From assembly GCF_000497445.1 (NCBI RefSeq), contig NZ_CM002285.1, positions 7,178,778-7,198,483 of the forward strand: a DNA stretch of 19,706 nt, in the 5' to 3' direction. This document shows, piece after piece, positions 1-6,867 of the stretch. Positions within the stretch are counted from its first letter, which is position 1. Every line of letters begins with the position of its first letter. The notes beneath the pieces were generated by a model that searched no databases, was not told the DNA's origin, and saw only the letters and a list, made by a program, of their open reading frames with translations. The position numbers and the translations under genes are program-made. The stretch is from Streptomyces roseochromogenus subsp. oscitans DS 12.976. GTDB lineage: Bacteria > Actinomycetota > Actinomycetes > Streptomycetales > Streptomycetaceae.

Positions 1-1
1 G

Positions 2-568
2 GTCCTCGCCGACGGCACCCGGCTGCCCGCGGGCGCCGTCGTCGTCGGTATCGGCGCCCGCCCCGCCACGGCCTGGCTGGCCGGCTCCGGCATCGCGCTC
101 GGCCCGCACGGTGACGTCCTCGCCGACGCGCACCTGCGCACCTCCGCCGCGGACGTGTACGCCGTCGGCGACTGCGCCTCCTTCCCCTCCGCCCGCTACG
201 GCGAACGGCTGCTCGTCCACCACTGGGACAACGCCCTGCAGGGCCCGCGCACGGTCGCCGCGAACATCCTCGGCGAGACCCCCGCGGTCTACGACCCGGT
301 GCCGTACTTCTGGTCCGAGCAGTTCGGCCGCTTCGTCCAGTACGCCGGCCACCACGCCGCGGCCGACGCCACGGTGTGGCGCGGCGACCCGACGGGCCCG
401 TCCTGGTCGGTGTGCTGGCTCCGCGAGAACCGCCTGGTCGCCCTGCTGGCCGTAGGCCGCCCGCGTGACCTGGCCCAGGGACGCCGGTTGATCGAAGCGG
501 GCCGACTGATGGACCCGCAGGCCATGTCTGACCCAGCCAGACCGCTGAAGGATGCCACGGTCGACTGA
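2..568 (+). CDS. NAD(P)/FAD-dependent ferredoxin reductase-type oxidoreductase, 3' part
   Basis: The gene is truncated by the left window edge; 188 codons are visible and end with TGA at 566-568. The open frame begins inside the second half of the FAD/NAD-binding fold: a GIGARP segment is followed by the C-terminal FAD-binding motif VYAVGDCAS. After it comes a Reductase_C-type dimerisation domain with the sequence VPYFWSEQFG, typical of reductases of the putidaredoxin, rhodocoxin or BphA4 type. Such proteins are cytoplasmic flavoproteins that pass electrons from NAD(P)H to a ferredoxin serving a P450 or oxygenase. No ferredoxin or P450 is visible here, so the electron acceptor is unknown. The gene does not appear to share a transcript with the next one, which has its own promoter. 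Family assignment is firm; substrate assignment is not possible. Confidence 0.85.
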   Translation, partial: VLADGTRLPAGAVVVGIGARPATAWLAGSGIALGPHGDVLADAHLRTSAADVYAVGDCASFPSARYGERLLVHHWDNALQGPRTVAANILGETPAVYDPVPYFWSEQFGRFVQYAGHHAAADATVWRGDPTGPSWSVCWLRENRLVALLAVGRPRDLAQGRRLIEAGRLMDPQAMSDPARPLKDATVD

Positions 569-571
569 TCA

Positions 572-720
572 GCGCCCCGAAGGGCAATGCCCCAAGGGGC
601 GCGGGGCTGTGTCGATATGCGGCTCCGCCGCGATGGGGGTCCCCCCGCTCGAGCGCAGTCGAGAGTGGGGGAGCGACAAGCCACGACGAACCCGCGGACG
701 ACCGCCGACACAACCCGGCA
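572..720. repeat. Nested Streptomyces intergenic palindromic repeats
   Basis: The 197-bp gap between the first two genes holds stacked inverted repeats. GCGCCCC (572-578) can pair with GGGGCGC (596-602), or the inner GCCCC-AA-GGGGC (589-600) can form instead. GCGGC-TCC-GCCGC follows at 619-631. A second element lies at 634-673: G5-T-C6, then CTCGA (648-652) facing TCGAG (658-662), ending in a G5 run. It looks inserted into the first element, whose sequence resumes as GCGACAAGCCACGACG (672-687). From memory both types are frequent in Streptomyces intergenic DNA. The hairpins may also end transcription of the upstream reductase gene. Exact element borders are my estimate. Confidence 0.6.
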
Positions 721-752
721 CCACCACATCGCGGCTGGACCAGCGGAGCGCC

Positions 753-765
753 TACGCTAGATCCC
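753..765 (+). promoter_or_regulatory. -10 element for a leaderless transcript of the Rv2175c-like gene
   Basis: TACGCT (753-758) fits the actinobacterial TANNNT -10 element and lies 7 nt before the GTG start at 766. No Shine-Dalgarno sequence precedes that GTG. Transcription is therefore predicted to start at or one base before the start codon. No clear -35 hexamer is visible. Confidence 0.5.
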
Positions 766-1131
766 GTGACCGAGATTGACGCAAAGATCGATGCTCTCGT
801 CCCCGCCTGGCTCACCCTCCCCGACATCGCAGAGATGCTCGACGTCGAGGTGACCCGGGTGCGGCAGCTGGTCAAGGAGGGCCAGCTCATCGCCGTACGC
901 CGAGGTGAGAACCGCGCGCTGCACGTCCCCGCCGCCTTCATCGACGGGGACAAGGTCGTCAAGGGCCTGACCGGGACCCTGACGCTCCTGCGGGACGACG
1001 GCTTCACGGACGAAGAGATGCTTGAGTGGCTCTTCACCCCCGACCCGACCCTGCCCGGCACCCCCGCGCAGGCCCTGAGCGAGAATCGCGGCACGGAGGT
1101 GAAGCGCCGCGCCCAGGCGCTCGCCGTCTGA
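766..1131 (+). CDS. Rv2175c-family winged-helix DNA-binding protein
   Basis: The protein has 121 aa. Residues about 14-58 form a helix-turn-helix or winged-helix region (WLTLPDIAEMLDVEVTRVRQ, then LVKEGQLIAVRRGENR). A C-terminal domain with DGFTDEEMLEWLF follows, which matches the Rv2175c C-terminal domain family. In M. tuberculosis, Rv2175c is a DNA-binding substrate of the Ser/Thr kinase PknL (established knowledge); no kinase gene is visible in this window. The GTG at 766 is chosen because a -10 element lies 7 nt upstream, which suits a leaderless gene. The gene precedes thiE and metF on the same strand but has its own promoter. The target DNA is unknown. Family confidence is high and its role here is inference. 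Confidence 0.85.
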   Translation: MTEIDAKIDALVPAWLTLPDIAEMLDVEVTRVRQLVKEGQLIAVRRGENRALHVPAAFIDGDKVVKGLTGTLTLLRDDGFTDEEMLEWLFTPDPTLPGTPAQALSENRGTEVKRRAQALAV

Positions 1132-1135
1132 GCGA

Positions 1136-1185
1136 CCCGCACCACGAGGGGTGGTGTGCGGGCCGCTGTAGCCCGTACACCACCC
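1136..1185 (+). promoter_or_regulatory. Three-arm alternative hairpin leader or terminator before thiE
   Basis: Arm A (CCCGCACCAC, 1136-1145) can pair with arm B (GGTGGTGTGCGGG, 1150-1162), giving 10 bp with a 2-nt bulge. Arm B, extended to 1149-1162, can instead pair with arm C (CCCGTACACCACCC, 1172-1185), giving a 14-bp stem with one G-U pair and a 9-nt loop. The two structures exclude each other. No U-tract follows, and I see no TPP riboswitch core. The element may simply be the terminator of the upstream gene, or an attenuator for thiE. Confidence 0.5.
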
Positions 1186-1210
1186 GCCGAAGCCGCCAGG
1201 GACACCGACC

Positions 1211-1216
1211 AGGGGG
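1211..1216 (+). promoter_or_regulatory. Ribosome binding site deciding the thiE start
   Basis: AGGGGG lies 8 nt upstream of the ATG at 1225. It supports this start over the in-frame upstream codons, which would begin inside the hairpin leader. Confidence 0.7.
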
Positions 1217-1224
1217 ACCCACGT

Positions 1225-1872
1225 ATGTCCGACACCGCACGCACCGCGCTCGCCGGCGCCCGTCTGTACCTGTGCACGGACGCGCGCACCCGCCAGGGCG
1301 ACCTTCCCGAGTTCCTGGACGCGGTCCTGGCCGGCGGTGTCGACATCGTGCAGCTGCGCGACAAGGGCATGGAGGCCGCCGAGGAGCTGGCGCACCTGGA
1401 GGTCTTCGCGGACGCCTGCGCCCGGCACGGCAAGCTCCTCGCGGTGAACGACCGCGCGGACGTCGCCCACGCCGCCCGCGCCGATGTGCTGCACCTAGGC
1501 CAGGGCGACCTCCCGGTCCCCGCGGCCCGCGCCATCCTCGGCGACCAGGTGCTGATCGGCCGCTCCACGCACGCCGAGTCCGAGGCCGCCGCGGCCGCCG
1601 CGCAGGACGGCGTGGACTATTTCTGCACCGGCCCCTGCTGGCCCACCCCCACCAAGCCCGGCCGCCACGCCCCCGGCCTCGACCTGGTCCGGTACACGGC
1701 CGGCCTGGGCACCGAACGCCCCTGGTTCGCGATCGGCGGCATCGACCTCGCCCACCTCGACGAGGTGCTGGACGCGGGCGCCCGCCGGGTGGTCGTCGTC
1801 CGTGCGATCACCGAGGCCGACGACCCGGGGGCCGCCGCGGCCGAGTTCGCCAAGCGGCTGCGGCAGGCCTGA
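1225..1872 (+). CDS. thiE: Thiamine phosphate synthase
   Basis: The protein has 215 aa, the usual length of the family. It joins HMP pyrophosphate to the thiazole phosphate (HET-P or its carboxylated form) to give thiamine phosphate in the cytoplasm. The TIM-barrel landmarks appear in order: [11 protein letters not shown] (pyrophosphate and HMP site), [37 protein letters not shown] (phosphate-binding loop), and WFAIGGID. The ATG start is supported by AGGGGG 8 nt upstream. Other thiamine genes such as thiS, thiG, thiO and thiC are not in the window. No TPP riboswitch consensus is visible in the 93-nt leader, which instead holds alternative hairpins. The assignment is firm. Confidence 0.95.
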   Translation: MSDTARTALAGARLYLCTDARTRQGDLPEFLDAVLAGGVDIVQLRDKGMEAAEELAHLEVFADACARHGKLLAVNDRADVAHAARADVLHLGQGDLPVPAARAILGDQVLIGRSTHAESEAAAAAAQDGVDYFCTGPCWPTPTKPGRHAPGLDLVRYTAGLGTERPWFAIGGIDLAHLDEVLDAGARRVVVVRAITEADDPGAAAAEFAKRLRQA

Positions 1873-1891
1873 CGGGAGACCGGTCCGGCGA

Positions 1892-1922
1892 AGTGTCCAG
1901 AAGTGTCCAAGGGGTGGACACT
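1892..1922. promoter_or_regulatory. Candidate operator: AGTGTCCA repeats upstream of metF
   Basis: AGTGTCCA occurs at 1892-1899 and again exactly 10 nt later at 1902-1909. The second copy forms a perfect inverted repeat with TGGACACT (1915-1922) across a 5-nt spacer. One copy per helical turn plus a palindrome looks like a regulator-binding site. It could also be a weak terminator for thiE, although no T-run follows. Confidence 0.45.
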
Positions 1923-1924
1923 AA

Positions 1925-1950
1925 GTCGACAATTCGGGCAAATTATCGAC
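1925..1950. promoter_or_regulatory. Second palindrome upstream of the metF promoter
   Basis: GTCGACAATT (1925-1934) faces AATTATCGAC (1941-1950). They match as an inverted repeat at 9 of 10 positions with a 6-nt spacer. The AT-rich core stands out in this high-GC DNA, and the site ends 6 nt before the proposed -35 element. A dimeric regulator could bind here; none is identified. Confidence 0.45.
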
Positions 1951-1956
1951 GTTCGG

Positions 1957-2915
<959 letters not shown>

Positions 2916-2971
2916 ACCGGCCGCACCGCGATACGACACACTGCGTAGCGGTCACTGGGAGAGGGGCGTAC

Positions 2972-3913
2972 ATGGGCTGGACGGTCCTCTACATCGCGTT
3001 CGGCGCCGTCGCACTGTGGTTGCTCGGCGAGGTGCTGCTGCAGTACAAGGCGCGCCTGCGCTGGCGGCTGCTCGCCTTCGCCGGCTTCCTCGGTGTCGTG
3101 GTCGGTGTGCTGATGCCGTCCGTGATCGTGATCGGTGTCGGTGCCATCGCCTTCGCCGTCGGCCAGACCTATGTCACCCTGTCGTTCCGCCGCGGCTTCG
3201 CCGCCGGCTGGGCGGTCAAGCGTCCCGACGCCGAGACCGGCGGCGGCAGCAAGCGCCGCCGCGGCAAGGCGGGCCGGCACGACCCGGAGCTGGACGCCGC
3301 CGCCGACCCGGAGCACGACGGCACCGCCGACGACCGGGACGCCGGTCAGCCTGTCTACGGTCAGGCGCCCGGTGACTACGACGACTACGACCGCGACGAC
3401 GTCTTCACCCCGGCCCGCCCCGCCACCCCCACCGCCGCCGAGACCACCTCCGTCTACGAGCCGCAGCCCATCCCCGACGACACCGGCTCCTACGGCGTCT
3501 ACGGCGACACCGCCACCCACGCTGCCGCCGCCCAGCAGCAGGGCACCGGCCAGCAGGCGTACGCCTACGACTACTCGGGCTACGGCCAGCAGGGCTACGG
3601 CTATGACGCCGGGGGCCAGCAGGCCTACGCCAACTACTCCGACCCCTACATCGGCAACCAGTCCTACGGCGGCGCGTACGACACCGGCTACGCCGGGCAG
3701 TACGGCCAGCAGGGCTACGCCCAGGACCCGTACGCCGGCGGCTACGGCGAGACGACCCCGGCGGGCGGGGTGTGGGTGCCGCAGCAGCGCACCGACGAGG
3801 GCTACGGCGGCGAACTCCCGCAGGAGCAGCCCTACCCGTACCAGGGCCAGGGGCACGGCCATGCTCAGCAGCCGCAGCCCGGCGCCGGATACGACGAGCA
3901 GTACCGCTTCTGA
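2972..3913 (+). CDS. Membrane protein with Tyr/Gln/Gly-rich disordered tail
   Basis: The protein has 313 aa. The first ~72 residues hold about three hydrophobic segments (WTVLYIAFGAVALWLLGEVL; RLLAFAGFLGVVVGVLM; VIVIGVGAIAFAVGQ). A basic stretch follows (SKRRRGKAGR), then an acidic linker, then about 150 residues of low complexity dominated by Y, G, Q, A and D. YGQQGYG and YGQQGYA occur twice in similar form, with related units such as GGQQAYANYS. The basic stretch after the last helix suggests that the tail is cytoplasmic. GGGAGAGGGG 8 nt upstream supports the ATG at 2972. It resembles conserved Streptomyces hypothetical proteins found next to metF, but I cannot name a function. The tail resembles prion-like condensate-forming sequences only in composition. 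Confidence 0.8.
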   Translation: MGWTVLYIAFGAVALWLLGEVLLQYKARLRWRLLAFAGFLGVVVGVLMPSVIVIGVGAIAFAVGQTYVTLSFRRGFAAGWAVKRPDAETGGGSKRRRGKAGRHDPELDAAADPEHDGTADDRDAGQPVYGQAPGDYDDYDRDDVFTPARPATPTAAETTSVYEPQPIPDDTGSYGVYGDTATHAAAAQQQGTGQQAYAYDYSGYGQQGYGYDAGGQQAYANYSDPYIGNQSYGGAYDTGYAGQYGQQGYAQDPYAGGYGETTPAGGVWVPQQRTDEGYGGELPQEQPYPYQGQGHGHAQQPQPGAGYDEQYRF

Positions 3914-3932
3914 CCTGAGCAGTACCGTTTCT
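3896..3932 (+). repeat. Direct repeat spanning the stop codon
   Basis: GAGCAGTACCGCTTCT (3896-3911) recurs as GAGCAGTACCGTTTCT (3917-3932) with one mismatch and a 21-bp period. The copies lie on either side of the TGA at 3911-3913, so the C-terminal EQYRF is encoded again, in frame, just after the stop. It looks like a local duplication in the 36-nt gap between two convergent genes. Confidence 0.65.
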
Positions 3933-3949
3933 CGGGCCTGGGGTCCGGC

Positions 3950-5461
3950 TCACTGGGAGCCGCGGAACTCCGGGCCCTCCACGATCAGCCCCGCCACCAG
4001 CGCGCCCGACATGCCCGCGTGCGGCAGGCCGCCGCCGGGATGGGACCAGCCGCCGACCCGGTACAGACCGGGCAGCCGCGTGGTGTTCGCCGGGTGCAGG
4101 AAACGGCCCTGGCCAGCGGCGAGCGCGGGGGCCGGCACCGCGCCGAGGAACGCACTCGTCTCGTCGTCGGAGTCGTCGGGTGTGCGCACCTCGTGCCACA
4201 GGACGCGGTCCCGCAGGCCCGGTATCGCGGCCTCGGCGGCGTCGAGGAGATGGTCCGTGTACTGCCGGACCATGCTCTCCTCGTCCCAGTCGGCGGCGCT
4301 CGGCACCACTGCGGACAGCACCACGGACTCGTGCCCTTCGTCCGCTCTGAGCGCGGGGTCGTCCGGGCGCAGCACGGTCACCGTGGGCGGTGGCGGCTGG
4401 TCCCCGTCCGCCGAGGCCAGGAAGTCCAGCTCGGACTCCGGGTCCGGCGCATGGACGACCGTGCGATGCGCGGCACCGGCCTCGCGCCCGCCGCGGAGGG
4501 CCAGCAGCACGGTGAACCTCCCGGGGCGGGTCGTGAACGGATCGGCCCGCACATCCCCGTTCTTGTCCAGCGGGCGGTCCGTCATCACCTTCAACCGCGC
4601 CGGGTCCACGTCCGCCACGACATGGTCGGCCTCGGCCACCGTGCCGTCTCTCAACTCCACGCCCGCGGCCCGGCCGTCCTTGTCCAGGACGCGCATGACC
4701 TCCGCGTCGAAGACGAACTCGACCCGCCGCTGCAGACACCGCTCGTACACCGCGCGCGCCAACTCCCGGATGCCGCCGCGCACATACCAGGTGCCGAAGG
4801 CGTGCTCCATGTAGGGCAGCACGGCCGCGCTCGCGGGAGCGGTCCGCGGATCGAGGCCGTAGGCGAGCGCGGAGCTCTCCAGCAGGGTCGCGAGGCGCTC
4901 GTCGCGCAACTCCCAGGCGCCGATCTCGGACAGGGTGCGCGCCTGCCGGGTGCGCAGCAGACGCCGCTGCGGGACGCCCGGATACGGCTCCTTCTCGGCC
5001 AGCACCCGCCAGTTGGGCCACAGCGGCTCTTCCAGCAGCGGTCTGCGGGTGCGGTCCCAGGCCTCTCGGGCCCGCACCAGGAACTCGCCCCAGCGCTCGC
5101 CCGCGCCCGCACCGAGCGCCTCGTCCAGAGCCGCGACCACACCCGCGCGCGAGGCGTTCGGCAGCGCCACCTCGGTGCCGTCCGCGAAGACGTGCCGCGA
5201 GGACGGGTCGACCTGGACCAGCTCGACGCAGTCCTCCAGCGGCTCCTTGCCGGTCTTGACGAACAGATCGCGGTACACCGCGGGCAGTGTCAACAGTCCC
5301 GGGCCGGTGTCGAAGACGAACCCGTCCCGCTCGAGGCGGCGCACCCCGCCGCCGTACGTGTCCGTACGCTCGTACACCACTACCCGGTGGCCCGCGACGG
5401 CCAGCCGGGCAGCGGCCGCCATCGCGCCCATCCCGGCGCCGATCACCGCAATCCGTGCCAT
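3950..5461 (-). CDS. CrtI/phytoene desaturase-like FAD-dependent oxidoreductase
   Basis: The protein has 503 aa. The N terminus has the dinucleotide-binding signature IAVIGAGMGAMAAAARLAVAG, followed by VYERTDTYGGG and FVFDTGPGLLTLP. The C terminus holds the CrtI-type FAD motif LYRVGGWSHPGGGLPHAGMSG. Family members oxidise or isomerise polyenes and related lipids. No crtB, crtE or other carotenoid gene is visible here, so a carotenoid substrate should not be assumed. The ATG at 5461 is chosen because the Rossmann motif starts two residues later. TAAAGT, on the minus strand at 5474-5469, sits 7 nt upstream as a possible -10 of a leaderless transcript, without a clear -35. The 3' end converges on the preceding plus-strand gene. 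Family is firm; the reaction is unknown. Confidence 0.85.
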   Translation of the reverse strand: MARIAVIGAGMGAMAAAARLAVAGHRVVVYERTDTYGGGVRRLERDGFVFDTGPGLLTLPAVYRDLFVKTGKEPLEDCVELVQVDPSSRHVFADGTEVALPNASRAGVVAALDEALGAGAGERWGEFLVRAREAWDRTRRPLLEEPLWPNWRVLAEKEPYPGVPQRRLLRTRQARTLSEIGAWELRDERLATLLESSALAYGLDPRTAPASAAVLPYMEHAFGTWYVRGGIRELARAVYERCLQRRVEFVFDAEVMRVLDKDGRAAGVELRDGTVAEADHVVADVDPARLKVMTDRPLDKNGDVRADPFTTRPGRFTVLLALRGGREAGAAHRTVVHAPDPESELDFLASADGDQPPPPTVTVLRPDDPALRADEGHESVVLSAVVPSAADWDEESMVRQYTDHLLDAAEAAIPGLRDRVLWHEVRTPDDSDDETSAFLGAVPAPALAAGQGRFLHPANTTRLPGLYRVGGWSHPGGGLPHAGMSGALVAGLIVEGPEFRGSQ

Positions 5462-5508
5462 GCCTGCGACTTTATCGACCGCCACTGACAATCCGGCCCG
5501 CGGGCGGG

Positions 5509-5827
5509 TCAGGGCGACCGCGAGGCCGGCCGCCGCTCCTCGCGCCGCTGCGCCCGTCGCCGCAGGAAGCGCCGGATGCGCGAGACGAGGAACAGCAGAG
5601 CCAGCAGACCGCCCACCAGCAATACGGCCGCGATGATCGCCGCTCACCTGATGGCTGGCCGGCGCCGGCGCTGCAGCGTCTGCGGGGCGCCGTCGCTCAC
5701 GCCCGTCGCGCCGAACAGGCCGAGCGGCAGCACCACCGCGCAGGCGTTGGTGCCGCTGGCCCAGCCACTCGTGCTGTGTTCTCCGGGGGGACACCCCCAG
5801 ACCCTCGGCCAGGGGGAGTACGGACAC
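5509..5827 (-). pseudogene. Decayed small exported/membrane protein gene with repeat insertion
   Basis: The fragments add up to one small protein but do not share a frame. A GTG at 5827 has TACGAT (minus strand, 5840-5835) 7 nt upstream, like a leaderless start, but that frame runs into the repeat at 5781-5822. In another frame one reads SGTNACAVVLPLGLFGATG, ending at a TGA (5646-5644). Beyond that stop the same frame gives AAIIAAVLLVGGLLALLFLV followed by SRIRRFLRRRAQRRE and a final TGA at 5511-5509. That is a transmembrane helix with a basic cytoplasmic tail. Between these parts the other frame reads ADAAAPAPASHQV, a typical linker. Two compensating indels and a repeat insertion would explain this. 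Sequencing errors, or no gene at all, remain possible. Confidence 0.35.
5781..5822. repeat. Palindromic GC-rich repeat within the decayed gene
   Basis: The element reads G6-ACA-C5, about 15 nt of spacer, and G5-AG on the plus strand. Its layout matches the element at 634-673 (G5-T-C6, spacer, G5-AG), so both may belong to one Streptomyces palindromic repeat family. It lies between the apparent start codon and the first recognisable coding stretch of the decayed gene on the minus strand. Confidence 0.5.
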
Positions 5828-5882
5828 GTACGCGATCGTAGTCAGCCGGCGGGCCGCAGCCGTGGGCACGCGCGCGGACGCC

Positions 5883-5916
5883 TGAGTATCCGTACCTAGG
5901 TCACCAGATGAGTACC
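5883..5916. promoter_or_regulatory. Paired TGAGTA motifs upstream of the decayed gene
   Basis: TGAGTATCCGTACC (5883-5896) and TGAGTACC (5909-5916) repeat the same motif with its start offset by 26 bp. CCTAGG lies between them. They are 40-90 bp upstream of the presumed start at 5827 on the minus strand, a plausible position for activator or repressor sites. The binding protein is unknown. Confidence 0.3.
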
Positions 5917-6137
5917 TGCGCGGATGGGCCGCGACCCGCGGGAACGGGAGAGTGGAGACACGGCAAGGGGCACGGCCCGGCACCGCCGACACGGGGCGGC
6001 GGAACGGCGTCCGTCACCTGGCCGCTCCTTCCGCCGATCCGTCGGCGGAAGCGAGTCGGGGGACCCGGGGGAACGACCACCCACGGGGGACCATCGGGGG
6101 AGGACCGTACGGGGGAGTGCGGGGAACAAGGGGAACG
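5917..6137. other. Non-coding spacer with a cluster of G-runs
   Basis: I see no convincing gene here. Plus-strand runs of four to five G occur at 6067-6071, 6085-6089, 6096-6100, 6111-6115, 6121-6124 and 6130-6133, separated by 5 to 13 nt. The last four fit a G-quadruplex pattern with loops of about 10, 5 and 5 nt. Confidence 0.45.
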
Positions 6138-6173
6138 GGAAGGCGCCGGTCCGGCAGCGGGCCGGCGCCTTCC
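6138..6173 (-). terminator. Terminator of the ABC-YhgE-TetR unit
   Basis: A perfect 12-bp stem, GGAAGGCGCCGG (6138-6149) with CCGGCGCCTTCC (6162-6173), lies 18 nt beyond the TetR stop codon. On the minus strand it is followed by a pyrimidine-rich tract (CCCGTTCCCCTTGTTCCCC), which suits termination in that direction. Confidence 0.65.
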
Positions 6174-6190
6174 CCCTGCCCGAGGGGCGC

Positions 6191-6820
6191 TCAGCCCCGG
6201 CCGCTGACCCGGCCCTGCAACAGCCGGGACAGGGCCGAGTGGACGTCGTCCAGGGAGCGCTCCGGCTGGAAGGACTTCCAGTCCAGCGCGGCCACCAGGA
6301 CCATGCCGACCAGCGCGGCCGCCGTCAGCTGCACATCGATCTCGTCGTTGAACTCGCCGGCCGCCACGCCCTCGCGCAGCACTCCCTCGACCACGGCGAC
6401 GGCCTCCTGCCGGACCACCATCAGCGTGGACTGCCAGGCCCGGTTGGTGCGCCACAGCTCGGCGACGTACAGCTGGGTGAAGGCCGGGTAGCGGTCGATG
6501 AAGACCAGGCCCGCGCGGACCATCGCGTCCAGCGCGTCCACCTTGCTGCCGCCCGCATGTGCGGTCTGCTCCGCCGCCTCCTTGAGCGAGGCGGTGAGCA
6601 GGCCCACACCGTGCCGCAGCAACTCCTCGAAGAGGACCGACTTGCTCGCGAAGTTGTAGTAGACCGTGCCCTTCGCGACTCCTGCCCGCTCGGCGATCTC
6701 GTCCACCGTGGTCGCGGAGAAGCCCTGCTCGGCGATGAGCGTGACGGCCGCCTCGTAGAGCTTCTGCCGGGTGGCCTCTCGGCGCGTGCCGCCCCCGGAC
6801 CTGGCGCTGCTGCTTTCCAT
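6191..6820 (-). CDS. TetR/AcrR family transcriptional regulator
   Basis: The protein has 209 aa. The N-terminal DNA-binding domain covers residues about 15-60: TRQKLYEAAVTLIAEQGFSA, then TTVDEIAERAGVAKGTVYYN, then FASKSVLFEELL, the canonical TetR helix-turn-helix. The C-terminal half is the helical ligand-binding and dimerisation domain; its ligand is unknown. The ATG at 6820 is chosen; a GTG 18 nt upstream is in frame and possible, and no strong ribosome binding site favours either. The gene follows the YhgE/Pip gene by 47 nt on the same strand, and no TetR palindrome is seen in that gap. It probably represses the whole unit through the palindrome at 9739-9766. The hairpin at 6138-6173 ends the unit. 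Confidence 0.9.
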   Translation of the reverse strand: MESSSARSGGGTRREATRQKLYEAAVTLIAEQGFSATTVDEIAERAGVAKGTVYYNFASKSVLFEELLRHGVGLLTASLKEAAEQTAHAGGSKVDALDAMVRAGLVFIDRYPAFTQLYVAELWRTNRAWQSTLMVVRQEAVAVVEGVLREGVAAGEFNDEIDVQLTAAALVGMVLVAALDWKSFQPERSLDDVHSALSRLLQGRVSGRG

Positions 6821-6867
6821 GGCCCCGATTCTCACAGGTACGCGCGCGTGCGGCGGCCGCCCGGGGG

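Noticed and set aside
1132..1224. TPP riboswitch upstream of thiE
   Set aside because: The conserved thi-box segments are absent; only alternative hairpins are present.
3135..4814. Ser/Thr/Pro-rich plus-strand frame of 559 codons
   Set aside because: It runs out of frame through the Tyr-rich gene and antisense through the CrtI-like gene; both of those have clear family motifs.
5462..5992. N-terminal extension of the CrtI-like protein
   Set aside because: The dinucleotide-binding motif starts right after ATG 5461; the upstream frame is low-complexity and crosses a palindromic repeat and a decayed gene.
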